From assembly GCA_963665215.2 (NCBI GenBank), contig CAXXWW010000017.1, positions 372,001 to 436,000 of the forward strand: a DNA stretch of 64,000 bases, read 5' to 3'. The number at the start of each line of letters is the position of its first letter. Within the stretch, counting starts at the first letter, position 1. Source of the DNA: G963665215 sp963665215. Its GTDB lineage: Bacteria > Chloroflexota > Dehalococcoidia > Lucifugimonadales > CAUZJF01. A program made the position numbers and the translations under genes. Below the pieces are notes generated by a model that had not been told where the DNA came from, did no database searches, and saw nothing but the letters and a program-made list of their open reading frames with translations. Positions 8,409-18,874 of this stretch are shown here, piece after piece.

Positions 8409-9734
8409 ATGCTGCCACGCAACCACCCCGACCGGATCCAAATCACCTTCGACGACCGCCGCTTGGTGGCCAATGCCGGGCTGCTCCTTCCGGCCACCCT
8501 GGCGCGGCACCTCGGCCTGCCCGAACTCGTCCGGCAGCGCCTCGACCTGGGCGATGCCCCGGGGCGGGCGAACACGAGCGACAAGATGATGACGCTGGTG
8601 GCGTCTGCGCTGGCTGGGGGCGACTGCATTGACGACGCCGATGTGTTGCGCACCGGGGGGACGGCCTGCACCCTGGGCGGCACGGTCAAGGCGCCATCCA
8701 CCCTGGGCACCTTCCTGCGCAGCTTCCGGTGGGGCCACGTCCGTCAACTCGACCGGGTGAGCCGCGAGTTGCTGGCCCGGGCTTGGCAGGCCGGGGCGGG
8801 ACCCGGCGACGGGCCCCTGACCATTGACCTGGACTCCACCATCTGCGAGACCTACGGACTGGCCAAGGAGGGAGCGCGCCACCACGGCTATACCGGCAAG
8901 CGGGGCTACCACCCGCTGCTGGCCATCGCCGCCGGCACCGGAGACGTGCTGATGTCCCGGCTGCGCGAGGGCCGGGCCAACACCGCCCGCGGCGCCGCCC
9001 ACTTCCTGCGGGAGACGGTGGGACGGGTGCGCTACGCCGGGGCCAACGGACGACTCACGCTACGGGCCGACAGCGGGTTCTACACTCATGGCGTGGTATC
9101 CGTCTGCCGCAAGATGGATGTCCGCTTCTCCATCACCATCCGCCAGCACAAAAGCCTGCACAATCTCATCGAGGCGATACCCGAAGATGCCTGGACGCCG
9201 ATTCCTTACTGGATGGACGGCGCCGCCGATGTGGCCGAGACCACCTGCACCCCCTTCCAGGCCGAGGCGGACGCCGCGCCGGTACGGCTCATCGTCCGGC
9301 GGGTGAAGCCGACGCCCGGTTCCCAACTGGCCCTCTTCGCCAAATACAGCTATCATGGCTTCATCACCGACCGGGACGGGGAGTTGCTCGAACTGGAGGC
9401 TGACCATCGCCGCCACGCCGAGATCGAGAATGCCATACGCGACCTCAAGTACGGCGTCGGGCTGAACCATCTCCCCTCGGGCCGCTTCGCCGCCAACGGC
9501 GCCTGGCTGGCCGTCCAGACGATGGCCCACAACCTGGCCCGCTGGACGGCGCGGATCGGTCTGGGAGAGCGGATAGCCACCACCAAGACCCTCCGGCGGC
9601 GGTTCTTCTCCCTGGCCGGACGGCTCACCCGCTCGGCACGCCGGTTGACCCTGCATCTTCCGGATCGCTGGCCTTGGGCTGAGAAGTTCAGCCGCGCCTT
9701 GGCCCGGCTGCGAGCCATTCCACTCCCGGCCTGA
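8409..9734 (+). CDS. IS1380-family transposase
   Basis: Full-length 441-residue transposase. Recognisable blocks: TFDDRRLVANAGLLLPATLA, the first acidic motif TIDLDSTICETYG, LRADSGFY, and the C-terminal HAEIENAIRDLKYGVGLNHLPSG, the order expected for IS1380. An AAAAGGAG stands 9 bases upstream of the ATG. The leader (8330-8400) contains GGTGCTCC and GGAGCACC arms that could pair over the start. I could not fix the ends of the element. A second, unrelated IS1380-type fragment is at 20461-21002. Confidence 0.93.
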   Translation: MLPRNHPDRIQITFDDRRLVANAGLLLPATLARHLGLPELVRQRLDLGDAPGRANTSDKMMTLVASALAGGDCIDDADVLRTGGTACTLGGTVKAPSTLGTFLRSFRWGHVRQLDRVSRELLARAWQAGAGPGDGPLTIDLDSTICETYGLAKEGARHHGYTGKRGYHPLLAIAAGTGDVLMSRLREGRANTARGAAHFLRETVGRVRYAGANGRLTLRADSGFYTHGVVSVCRKMDVRFSITIRQHKSLHNLIEAIPEDAWTPIPYWMDGAADVAETTCTPFQAEADAAPVRLIVRRVKPTPGSQLALFAKYSYHGFITDRDGELLELEADHRRHAEIENAIRDLKYGVGLNHLPSGRFAANGAWLAVQTMAHNLARWTARIGLGERIATTKTLRRRFFSLAGRLTRSARRLTLHLPDRWPWAEKFSRALARLRAIPLPA

Positions 9735-10060
9735 CGGCACCGTCGGCGACCGACCCACCCACCGGACAACCGAAGATCCCCGCAGACTCGTGCCAGCCCG
9801 GTCCGAGAGAGTTCCCTGCTGCGTATTCTCTCGCCATCCCGCGCATCGCAGCTCCCGCAGACGGCCATAGGGGCCCCTGTGCGGCGATGAAGACCGTCCG
9901 CCGACCTCCCTACCCCAAATGGAACCCAGGCTATTTCCCCTGTAGCTCCCTCACCCCCCTTCCGCTTTCCTCACGCCGTCCATCGGTGTCCTTCGGTGGA
10001 TTCGGGCTTAGGTGCCCACCATTCCGTGGTCGCTAACTGGGAGGTCCGTATGGAGCCCCA
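9735..10060. other. Stretch without a gene
   Basis: About 325 bases between IS1380 and the IS3-type pseudogene. I see no gene, RNA or repeat of note; one of the two neighbouring elements probably ends here. Confidence 0.5.
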
Positions 10061-11330
10061 TAAACCGTCCTGGAGGGCTTTCGCCGGGAGGTCACTGTCA
10101 ATGACCTGTGCAGGCGAAAGGGGATCAAGCCCCACTCCTACTACGCGTGGACCAAAGAGTTCATGGAGGCTGGCAAGGAGAGGCTTACCCGTGAGACGGT
10201 GCGGGACGCCACGGGCCAGGAGATCCAGCAACTCAGGCGTGACAACGACCGAGCTCAAGCAACTGGTGGCCGACCTGTCCCTGGAGGTCTGCCGTATCAA
10301 AAAAACGGCTATCCCAGTGCCTGCCGACGACGTCGGTACCAACGCATGAGCGCGTCCGAGAAGACGACGGTCCTGGCCAGGGTAGCTTCGTCCACGCTTC
10401 CAAAGCGTCAGGTACTCAAGGACCTAGGTGTCCCCAAGAGCACCTACTATCGGTGGCTGACGCGCGAGCAACGGTGCCAAGGGCTTGAGAATCAACCGGG
10501 AGGCGGCCTGGCACCCTGGAACCGCCTGAGTCAACCTGAGGAGCAAGCGGTCCTGACGGTGGCACGTCGAGCGCCTGAACTGAGCTGTCGTCAACTTGCT
10601 GCCTGGATCACCGACAACCAGGGCTTCTCTGTCTCCGAGTCCACGGTCTACCGCATCCTGCGCAGGGAGGGTCTGGTCAAGTCACCCTCGATGCAGCTCA
10701 AGGCCGGCAAGGAGTATCACCGCAAGTCCACCGGTCCCAACCAGATGTGGGCAACCGACGCCTCCTACTTCAAGGTCATCGGGTGGGGCTACTACTACTT
10801 GGTGACGGTGATGGATGACTTCTCCCGCTTCATCCTGGCCCATAAGCTCCAACGCGACATGACCTCAGACTCTTTCATCGAGGTGGTCCAGGATGGCCGT
10901 GGACAAGACCGGCATGACTGAGATCCCAGTGCAAGACAGGACCAGGCTACTGAGCGACAACGGCTCTGGCTACGTCTCCCGTGCCTTCAGGGACTACCTG
11001 CACCTGGTGGGCATCAGGCACATCCTGGCAGCACCCTTCCACCCTCAGACCAACGGCAAGCTGGAGCGCTATCACCAGACTATCAAGCAGGACGTTAACC
11101 AGGTCCCCTACGAGGTGCCGTCCGACCTCGAGGAGGCAATCGCCGCTTTTGTGGGCTACTACAACCACAAGCGCTATCACATGGCCCTGGGCAACGTCAC
11201 GCCTGCTGACGTGCTCAACGGGAGGCGGGAGCAGATCCTACAACGCAGGAAGGAGGTGCAGGTCCAGACGATCGCACGGAGAAGACGCTATAACAGGACC
11301 CTCAAGGAGCTCGCCCGACACTCCTCATAA
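10061..11330 (+). pseudogene. IS3-type transposase, OrfA/OrfB with several frameshifts
   Basis: OrfA is a helix-turn-helix protein (RREVTVNDLCRRKGIKPHSYY) broken by an extra C near 10250: before it the frame reads QEIQQLRRDND, after it ELKQLVADLSLEVCRIKK in another frame. OrfA ends at 10349 and OrfB starts at 10346 with an ATGA overlap. OrfB has an HTH_21-like region and an rve integrase core with Asp in WATDASYFK, Asp in LSDNGSGY and Glu in GKLERYHQT, but an extra G near 10895 breaks it between the first and second Asp. The upstream OrfA start is also lost. A diverged solo 3' end of the same element type lies at 3051-3160. Not active as it stands. Confidence 0.88.
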
Positions 11331-11380
11331 CAATAACCTTCTCGGGTCTCAAAGTGTCCCACTTTTGCTGATTGACAACA
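11331..11380. mobile_element. Right end of the IS3-type element
   Basis: Terminal segment shared with 3051-3110: both contain GCTGATTGACAACA at the outer edge and TGTCCCACTTT inside. Sequence similarity between the copies stops at about 11380, where the interrupted lipoprotein gene resumes. Confidence 0.75.
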
Positions 11381-11619
11381 ATCAGGAGTCGCCCGCCGCC
11401 CACCTCGGCGATGAGCAATCGACCGTCGTCCAGGACCGTCAGCCCGCGGGGCGACGCCAACCCCTCCAGTGCGCTATCGGCTGGCTGCGCCTCCGATGGT
11501 CCGCCGCAGCCCGCCGCGATGGCGGCGACGGCTGCGGTCAACGCGGCCAGCCGGGCCACGCCGGCCAAAACGGCGGCGAGGGTTGGGGACCGCGGGCGAT
11601 GCAGTTTCATACGCCCCAT
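11381..11619 (-). pseudogene. 5' part of a ScyD/NHL-type beta-propeller lipoprotein, cut by the IS
   Basis: A signal peptide with lipobox (AVAAIAAGC) is followed by LEGLASPRGLTVLDDGRLLIAE, the first blade of a ScyD-like or NHL/SMP-30-type propeller, then VGGGRLLIV, after which the frame enters the IS3-type terminal sequence. The remaining blades are not in the window. A start at 11610 (MKLHRPRS) is as good as 11619. Confidence 0.75.
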
Positions 11620-11685
11620 GCAAGGAACCGACCCCGCCCTACAAGCACAGGGCGGGGTCGGTCTGGCGTCGACAGTTACGCTGCT

Positions 11686-12681
11686 CTAGGAACCGACGGC
11701 TGCCTCAACCTTGGAGGCCGCGTCTGAGGTGACCCAGTTCTTCCACGCCGAGTTGTTCTGCAGGAACCTGTCCGCGGCGGCGGAAAAGTTCCCGTCCAAC
11801 TCGCCGAGGTAGCCCTCCGCCTCCAGCTGGTTGGCCGCGCTGAAGTCCCACTTCTCGAAGAAAGTGACTAGGTCCGGCGCTTGGTCGATCAGGTCCTTGC
11901 GCATGACGATAAGGACCTGCGCTATAGAGTAGCCGCAGTTCCTCTCGGCGTCCCAGCACTCGGCGGTGTAGGGGGGCTCTTCCAAGAGGGTGTAGCCGCC
12001 GTATTCACTGCTCAGAGCGTTGCTGAGGGTGGTGGGTCCCCAGTAGTAGAACAGCACCGGCTCCTCCTTCTCAAAGGAGGCGCGGATCTCCGCCTCAAGA
12101 GCTTCGCCGGATCCGGGGTTGACCAGCTCAATCACGTCGTCCAAGCCGTAGCCCGCCACCTGCTTTGTATTGGTGACCTCGCACTCCCAACCGGGCGGGC
12201 AGTTCAGCAGCCGGGCTTTCCCGTTGGAATCTGGAGTTACGAAGAGGTCCATATGGTCCCGCAAGTCTTGGACTGTGCTAAGGCCGGGGTTGGCGTCCGT
12301 CACGTACTTAGGCACAATGAAGGCGGACTGCCAGTTGTCTTCCAAGCTGTTCCCAACTACCTCAATGGTGCCCTCAGCGATGGCCTGGTCGTAGGCTTCC
12401 TTCTGGTTTGGAAGCCAGATTTCCAAGGTGACGTTGGTGTCGCCCCTGGTAAGGGCCTCCATCAGCGGCACCGTGCCGCCGAACACCTTGTCGGTCGGGT
12501 ACCCGTACCCCGCGCTGACGATCCGCGCGGCGATGGCGTTCTGAATCTGGGCGCTGTCCCAGTTGAGGTCTGAGAAGATGATCGTGGGCTTCTCCTCTTC
12601 CCCGCAGGCGCCCGCTGCGAACATAAAAACCACCATGAGGCTGAGCAGCCCCAGTCCTATCCTTCGAGTCTTGCCTTTAAT
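11686..12681 (-). CDS. Glycine betaine/proline ABC transporter substrate-binding lipoprotein
   Basis: OpuAC/ProX-type binding protein that captures a quaternary amine or related solute outside the membrane. The mature part has IFSDLNWDSAQIQNAIAARI at its start, LEIWLPNQ and PVLFYYWGPT, all usual in this family; lipobox FAAGAC. The first ATG (12636) falls inside the signal peptide. Reading upstream, KGKTRRIGLGLLSLMVV completes a normal signal with a positive N-region, and an ATT at 12681 sits eight bases after AAGGAG, so I place the start at this rare ATT codon. The downstream-transcribed partner (fused ATPase-permease, 13926-16103) is on the same strand but upstream, separated by an IS110 insertion. 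Confidence 0.85.
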   Translation of the reverse strand: MKGKTRRIGLGLLSLMVVFMFAAGACGEEEKPTIIFSDLNWDSAQIQNAIAARIVSAGYGYPTDKVFGGTVPLMEALTRGDTNVTLEIWLPNQKEAYDQAIAEGTIEVVGNSLEDNWQSAFIVPKYVTDANPGLSTVQDLRDHMDLFVTPDSNGKARLLNCPPGWECEVTNTKQVAGYGLDDVIELVNPGSGEALEAEIRASFEKEEPVLFYYWGPTTLSNALSSEYGGYTLLEEPPYTAECWDAERNCGYSIAQVLIVMRKDLIDQAPDLVTFFEKWDFSAANQLEAEGYLGELDGNFSAAADRFLQNNSAWKNWVTSDAASKVEAAVGS

Positions 12682-12724
12682 GCCGTGCCTCTCCTTGTAT
12701 CTTGGGTTTGGTGTGTAACAATCA

Positions 12725-13862
<1,138 letters not shown>

Positions 13863-13925
13863 CTTTCAAGACAGTTGCTTTCTGGGTCTTTAGCGCCGCC
13901 TGCGCGTGTTCTTGATTCCGTCTAT

Positions 13926-16103
13926 CTATTCCTTCTTGCTCCGCAGGGCGGACTGCCGCTCCCGTGCCCATGCCTGAGTTATCCGGTCCAGAATGATCGC
14001 CAGCGCCACGATGGCCAGACCCGCCAGCAGCGCCTCCCCGGGCCGGAACCGGCCGAGACCCCGGAGGACGTCCTCTCCCAAGCCACCGGCGCCCACCAGC
14101 GAGGCTACCACCACCATGGCCATGGCCATCATGATGGCCTGGTTTATGCCCGCCATGATGGTGGGGATGGCCATGGGCAACTGCACTTTCAGCAGGAGCT
14201 GCCGCCGGGTGGTGCCGAAGGACTGGGCCGCCTCCACCACCTGTGGCGTCACCTGGCGGATGCCCAGGTTGGTCAGCCGGATGGCCGGAGGCACGGCGTA
14301 GATCACCGTGGCGAAGATGCCCGGCACGTTGCCGATGCCGAACAGCATGATGCCCGGCACTAGGTAGACGAAGGCCGGCATGGTCTGCATGCCGTCTAGA
14401 ATTGGCCGTATGGTGGAATCTACGGAGTTGTTTCGGGCGGCCACGATGCCCAGGGGGATGGCAATGGCTACAGACAGGATCACCGCCACCACGATGAGGG
14501 CCATGGTTTCCATGGCGCTTTCCCACAGGCCCACCAGCCCCACTGCCGTCAGCGATCCTACCGCGAATGCCCCAAGCCGCCAACCCACGGTCCGCCAGGA
14601 GAGCAGCGCAATGCCCAAAACCACTGTGGGCCACGGAAGCCAGCGGAGCGCGTCCTCCAAGAGCAGCAGGAACGTCAACACGGCGTCCGCCACGGTGTCG
14701 AACACCGGCGCACCGGTCCGAGTCAGCCAGCGAAGGAAATCGTTGACCTCGTTCGCGATCTCCGGGCCCCAATTGGCGGGGAAGGAGACCCCTACGCCCC
14801 AGAACGCTGCCACAATGGCCGTGGATGCGGCCAGAGACAGAAGGCCAAGAAGGAGAACGGTTATGTGGCTCATCCGCCCAAAGGCGACGTTCATTCGCCC
14901 CGACAGAGATGAGTCCCTGGTCTTTTCTTCTTGCTGATCGGAGGTCTTGGTCTGACTGGGGACCGCCATGGAGCTGAGACTGGCCTCTCCTGCGTCCCCG
15001 CCGCTGTGGTCGTTGGCGGAGTTAGGTTGCTCGAAGGCAGCCTGGAGCAGGGTCTCCCGGTCTATCACGCCGACCAAAGCCCCGGACTCGTCCATGACCT
15101 CTAGCTGACCTGGAGTGGACCAAAGCTCGGAGAGCGCCCCGTCCACCGTTTGCTCGAAGGACACTCTGGCGTTGGGCCTGCTGGCCTCCGCCGACGCCCG
15201 TTTGGTCCCCTGCCGGTCCATGAAGTAGCCCACCGTCAGCACGGTGGACGGGCGCACGTCTCGCGTGAAGTCCGCCACGTACTCGTCCGCCGGGTCGGCT
15301 ACGATTTCTTCGGGAGTCCCCATCTGAATCACCGCCCCGTCGCGCATGATAGCGATGCGATTGCCCAACCGCACCGCTTCGGACAGGTCATGGGTGATGA
15401 AGATGGTGGTCTTCTGCATCTGCCCCTGGAGCCGCATAAGCTCGTTCTGCATGTCCCGGCGTATGAGGGGGTCCAGGGCGCTGAAGGGCTCGTCCATCAG
15501 CAGGATTTCCGGGTTGCTGGCCAACGCTCTGGCCAGGCCGACGCGCTGCTGCATGCCGCCGGACAGAGCGGAGGGCCGATACTCGCCCCACTCACCAAGC
15601 CCCACAAGCTCCAAGACCTCTTGGGCCCGCTCTGAGCGGCTTTCCAAGGGAACGTCCTGGATTTCCAGGCCCCACGCAGTGTTTTCCAGCACGGTGCGAT
15701 GGGGCAGGAGGCCGAACTGCTGGAAGACCATGGAGGTCTTGGTGCGCCGGAAGTTCGTCAGCTCCTCGTCGCCGAACGCCAAGACATCGTCATCGTCTAC
15801 AAAGACGGAGCCGGTGGTTGGGTTGATGAGGCGGTTGATGCAGCGGACTATGGTGGACTTGCCGCTTCCGGAGAGGCCCATGACCACGAAGGTCTCCCCG
15901 TCATGCACGTCGAAGCTGACGTCCTGCAGAGCCACGACGCAGTTGTAGGCGGCCTGGGCCTCCCCCCTGGACATCCCGGACACCCGCTTCACCAAGTCCG
16001 GCCCTTCGCCCTCGCCAAAGACCTTCCAAAGGTTTCGGACCCGTACGCGAACCGAGCCCGTTGAGGTGTCGCTTAAGGAACTCGCAGGCGATTCTATAGC
16101 CAT
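13926..16103 (-). CDS. Fused glycine betaine/proline ABC transporter: ATPase-CBS-permease
   Basis: Single polypeptide of 725 residues joining the two halves of an OpuA/ProU importer. ATPase: Walker A GLSGSGKST about 76-84, signature LSGGMQQR about 180-187, Walker B LLMDEP about 201-206. A single CBS-like segment follows (about 300-360: VGYFMD, GALVGVIDRETLL), then a hydrophilic linker and a permease with several membrane segments and the inner-loop motif near EAAQSFGTTRRQLLLKVQLP. Start is the ATG at 16103 (MAIESPASS). IS256 copy A is inserted so that its 8-bp target duplication CCATCAAA (minus strand TTTGATGG) contains this ATG; the native upstream region is now beyond 17475. Longer in-frame starts up to 16196 lie in IS256 sequence and are artefacts. 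Confidence 0.92.
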   Translation of the reverse strand: MAIESPASSLSDTSTGSVRVRVRNLWKVFGEGEGPDLVKRVSGMSRGEAQAAYNCVVALQDVSFDVHDGETFVVMGLSGSGKSTIVRCINRLINPTTGSVFVDDDDVLAFGDEELTNFRRTKTSMVFQQFGLLPHRTVLENTAWGLEIQDVPLESRSERAQEVLELVGLGEWGEYRPSALSGGMQQRVGLARALASNPEILLMDEPFSALDPLIRRDMQNELMRLQGQMQKTTIFITHDLSEAVRLGNRIAIMRDGAVIQMGTPEEIVADPADEYVADFTRDVRPSTVLTVGYFMDRQGTKRASAEASRPNARVSFEQTVDGALSELWSTPGQLEVMDESGALVGVIDRETLLQAAFEQPNSANDHSGGDAGEASLSSMAVPSQTKTSDQQEEKTRDSSLSGRMNVAFGRMSHITVLLLGLLSLAASTAIVAAFWGVGVSFPANWGPEIANEVNDFLRWLTRTGAPVFDTVADAVLTFLLLLEDALRWLPWPTVVLGIALLSWRTVGWRLGAFAVGSLTAVGLVGLWESAMETMALIVVAVILSVAIAIPLGIVAARNNSVDSTIRPILDGMQTMPAFVYLVPGIMLFGIGNVPGIFATVIYAVPPAIRLTNLGIRQVTPQVVEAAQSFGTTRRQLLLKVQLPMAIPTIMAGINQAIMMAMAMVVVASLVGAGGLGEDVLRGLGRFRPGEALLAGLAIVALAIILDRITQAWARERQSALRSKKE

Positions 16104-16107
16104 CAAA

Positions 16108-17475
16108 GAGGTTACGTCAATAGGTGTGTAAACGACATCAGGCGGCGACCTTCTCAGCCGTTGATTCAATGGCGATTCCATCCGCATACTGTGCACCGAG
16201 ATAGACGTCTTCGATCAACTCAGGGGCCTTCAGACGCCTGAAGCGCTGTTCGGCGACCATCAACATTTTCCAGATCACCGCTATCGCCCGATCGACCCTC
16301 TTGTAGCGCTTGGCGGCATCGGTCCGAAGCCTGAGGGCCGCGAAGGGTGATTCTACCGGGTTCGTCGTGCGAAGGTGCCCCCAGTGCTCCTTTGGGAAGT
16401 CATAGAAGGTGACCATGCGGTCCCAGTCCCGCTCCAAGGCCTCTGAGGCCGCCTCGTAGGAATGGTCGCCGCACCACCTGGTGAACACCGTCCTGAGCCG
16501 CTCAGCCTCTGTCCGAGTCGGCGCGTAGGGGATAGTACGCAGCATGAGCTTGGCCTGGTCCTGTTGTCGCTTTGGAAGCTTGGCGAGCACGTTTACGATC
16601 TTGTGGTTCCAGCAGCGTTGCTCTGCCGCCTGCGGATAGACGTTGCGCAGAGCTCCCCAGATGCCCAGGTGTCCGTCTCCAACCACCAGCCTCGGGCAGC
16701 TCAAGCCCCGGCGCTTGATGTCCCTGAGCACCTCGGACCAGTTCTCTGTGGACTCCCTGTATCCGGGAACAGCGCTCACCACCACCTTGCTCCCGTCGCT
16801 CAGGGCCGCCATTACCACCAGTACCGCCGCCTTCTCCTTCTCAAGACCAGCCTTGACGTAGACTCCATCCACCCACATGTAGACCACTTCCAGGTCATCG
16901 AGGGGCCGGCTGCGCCATTGGGCAAGCTCATCGTTCCACTTATCCTTCAACCGGGCCACCGTGCTCGCCGATACCGGTGCGTCCTCTCCCAGCAGCCCCC
17001 GCAAAGCCAGATCGAAGTCGCCTTCGGATAGACCGTGCAGGTACAGCTCGGGGATCAACTCAGCAACCTTCCTGGTCCTGTTGACGAACAGCGGCAGCAG
17101 CCGGCTCTCGAACTGCTCCTCGGTATCGCGGACTCGCGGCCGCCTCAGCTGTATCGTTCCCGAACTCAGCGTAAGCCTCCGGGCTCTGCCGTATCCGTTC
17201 CGATAGCCGGTATCGTTGTCCGAGTCGGATCTGAGCGCCGACTTCGCCCTTCCCAGAAACCCCGTCACCTCCTCCTCCAGCAACTCCTGGATCAGCCTCT
17301 GGACCTGGCTTCGCACCCAATCCTCCAACTGCTCCCACTCCGGCCTTGACTCCGACCTACTCTCAGTGCTTTCCTTCCTCATGGGCGGTCTATCTCCTCT
17401 CTTGGGCCTCGAGCCCGTGTTGTTCAGAGAGAGGGTACACCGCCTGACTGTTTACACACTTTTTGAAGATACCTC
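16108..17475 (-). mobile_element. IS256-family element, copy A, with 8-bp target duplication
   Basis: 1368 bp with ends GAGGTTACGTCAATAGGTGT and GAGGTATCTTCAAAAAGTGT (inward), sharing GTGTGTAAAC. The flanks are CCATCAAA at 16100-16107 and again at 17476-17483, a clean 8-bp duplication. Copies B (21269-22636) and C (51987-53354) have the same length and ends. Confidence 0.97.
16138..17382 (-). CDS. IS256-family (Mutator-type) transposase, copy A
   Basis: 414 residues, intact. Catalytic residues in VYMWVDGVYVK (Asp), LVVGDGHLGIWGAL (Asp) and TTNPVESPFAALRLRT (Glu); the CxxH-like RCWNHKIVNVL is also present. Compared with copies B and C it has VTGFLGR instead of VTAFLGR and NDTGYRNG instead of SDTGYRNG, so the copies differ by only a few residues and are recent. 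Confidence 0.97.
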   Translation of the reverse strand: MRKESTESRSESRPEWEQLEDWVRSQVQRLIQELLEEEVTGFLGRAKSALRSDSDNDTGYRNGYGRARRLTLSSGTIQLRRPRVRDTEEQFESRLLPLFVNRTRKVAELIPELYLHGLSEGDFDLALRGLLGEDAPVSASTVARLKDKWNDELAQWRSRPLDDLEVVYMWVDGVYVKAGLEKEKAAVLVVMAALSDGSKVVVSAVPGYRESTENWSEVLRDIKRRGLSCPRLVVGDGHLGIWGALRNVYPQAAEQRCWNHKIVNVLAKLPKRQQDQAKLMLRTIPYAPTRTEAERLRTVFTRWCGDHSYEAASEALERDWDRMVTFYDFPKEHWGHLRTTNPVESPFAALRLRTDAAKRYKRVDRAIAVIWKMLMVAEQRFRRLKAPELIEDVYLGAQYADGIAIESTAEKVAA

Positions 17476-17483
17476 CCATCAAA

Positions 17484-17675
17484 TCCCGGAAAGGCAGATT
17501 TCAGTGCGACGCAAGTCGCGAGTACGGAGTTTGTTGTAGCCTATAGATATGTCTTGGCCTGTCAATGTTGTCCGTTGTCCGTTTTCAGCGACAATTATGA
17601 GGTTCTGCGCCGCATACAGCATATATATCACACATTACTCTCAATACCGTGCGGTTGTTACTATTTGCTAGCAGT
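17484..17675. other. Former upstream region of the fused OpuA gene
   Basis: No gene. This AT-richer stretch was contiguous with the fused transporter start before IS256 copy A inserted, so it probably carries the original promoter on the minus strand; I cannot pick one with confidence. Confidence 0.4.
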
Positions 17676-17854
17676 ATATGAGCCTGTCTCAGAAATCTCT
17701 TCCACTTGACTTGCACTATGCGAGACAGTCTGGATTCCGGCGTACGCCGGAATGACGTGATTGAAATATGACGTCAGGTTCGTCATCTCGTCGAAAGACG
17801 GAATACAGAACATTGAGCCTCTGGAAATGTCAGCTTTATGAGACAAGCTCATAT
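17676..17854. repeat. MITE-like element, 179 bp, with internal REP-type palindrome
   Basis: Terminal inverted repeats ATATGAGCCTGTCTCA (17676-17691) and TGAGACAAGCTCATAT (17839-17854) differ at one base. Inside is a perfect 20-base palindrome, 17734-17753, of the ATTCCGGCGT/ACGCCGGAAT type. No coding capacity. The termini resemble those of the element at 39097-39253. Confidence 0.75.
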
Positions 17855-17879
17855 GAATACTATCAACTGTAGGCCGTCA

Positions 17880-18222
17880 GCGATAGGTCACGTCCCGTCA
17901 AGTGGTGTAAGAGTGCGTCATCCTGCTGATGTTGTCTAAGCCGCAGTCGCTTCTGCGGGTTCGGCCTCTGCAAGAGCTTCATTGAAGGTGAGAAAGGTGG
18001 GTGTGAGGTATCGACGGCCGACGGCCCATTCGTCGTGCTGTTCAGCGAGGACGGCGCCAACCAGGCGACGCACGGCTGGTCGGTTAGGGAAGATGCCCAC
18101 GACATCGGTGCGACGTCTGATCTCCTTGTTGAGACGCTCCAGGGGGTTGTTGGACCAGATCTTCTTCCAGTGGGGGACAGGGAAGCTGGAGGCCAGGATA
18201 TCGGGTCCAGCCTCGTCCACCT
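17880..18222 (-). pseudogene. C-terminal fragment of a second, unrelated IS256-family transposase
   Basis: Minus-strand frame from about 18222 to 17936 reads [10 protein letters not shown], then [20 protein letters not shown] (the catalytic Glu block), [19 protein letters not shown] and [12 protein letters not shown]. The motif order is typical of IS256-type transposases but unlike copies A-C. A terminal-repeat-like GTCAAGTGGTGTAA lies at about 17898. The N-terminal three quarters are missing. Confidence 0.85.
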
Positions 18223-18390
18223 GAGAGGGCTTGAACCCGCAGGACGGTCGGCAGACCTGTTCATCGATCCACCAAAGATGGGAGGTCCGTAGCTTCCGCA
18301 GCACGCTGCAACCTACTCAACCCCAGATGCATCCAAATCGACTGCCCATGAGAACCGTACTTTTTTGTGTCGATTGGAAGACAGAGAACT

Positions 18391-18487
18391 CTATCTCGGT
18401 GCACAGTATGCGGATGGAATCGCCATTGAATCAACGGCTGAGAAGGTCGCCGCCTGATGTCGTTTACACACCTATTGACGTAACCTC
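18391..18487 (+). mobile_element. 3' remnant (copy D) of the IS256 element A/B/C
   Basis: 97 bases that match the last codons of the A/B/C transposase (YLGAQYADGIAIEST to the stop) and the right terminal repeat up to CGTAACCTC. The break on the left is sharp. It abuts the TaqI-like gene fragment. Confidence 0.92.
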
Positions 18488-18814
18488 GGCTTCATCGTGT
18501 CAGGCGATTCCCTAAAGTACCTTTGTGCTGTCTTGAACAGTGTCCCAGTCACTTGGATGGCAGAGATTACGGCGCTAACTACCGGAATGGGCCTCCTCCA
18601 ATGGAAGAAGTTCGTAGTGGAACGTATCCCCATCCCCCAAATCCTTACGGAGCAGCAACGTCCGTTCGTGGAGTTGGTGGACCGCATCCTAGCTATGAAG
18701 GACGCGCGTCCATCGGCGAACACAGGAAAGATGGAGGCAGAGATAGACCGACTGGTGTACGGGCTGTATGAGCTGACGACGGAGGAGATCACGGCAGTGC
18801 AGGAACGCCTTTAG
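18488..18814 (+). pseudogene. C-terminal specificity-domain fragment of a type IIG (Eco57I/TaqI-like) restriction-modification enzyme
   Basis: The frame comes straight out of the IS256 remnant: GFIVSGDSLKYLCAVLNS, then LLQWKKFVVERIPIP and RLVYGLYELTTEEI, the signature of the TaqI-like C-terminal recognition domain. Methylase and nuclease parts are missing. A homologous fragment lies tail-to-tail on the other strand at 18875-19260. Confidence 0.8.
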
Positions 18815-18874
18815 GCTCCTTGGACTACGGTTCAGGGAACCCCACCGTCATCGGGAGTTCGAAACCTGAAGGTT

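Noticed and set aside
16104..16196. N-terminal extension MHSMRMESPLNQ of the fused OpuA transporter
   Set aside because: It translates the IS256 terminus out of frame and is also found, with different continuations, at 18411 and 53266, i.e. wherever the IS end lies.
17734..17753. 20-bp palindrome as a transcription terminator
   Set aside because: No T-run on either strand; it belongs to the centre of the MITE-like element and resembles REP-type sequence.
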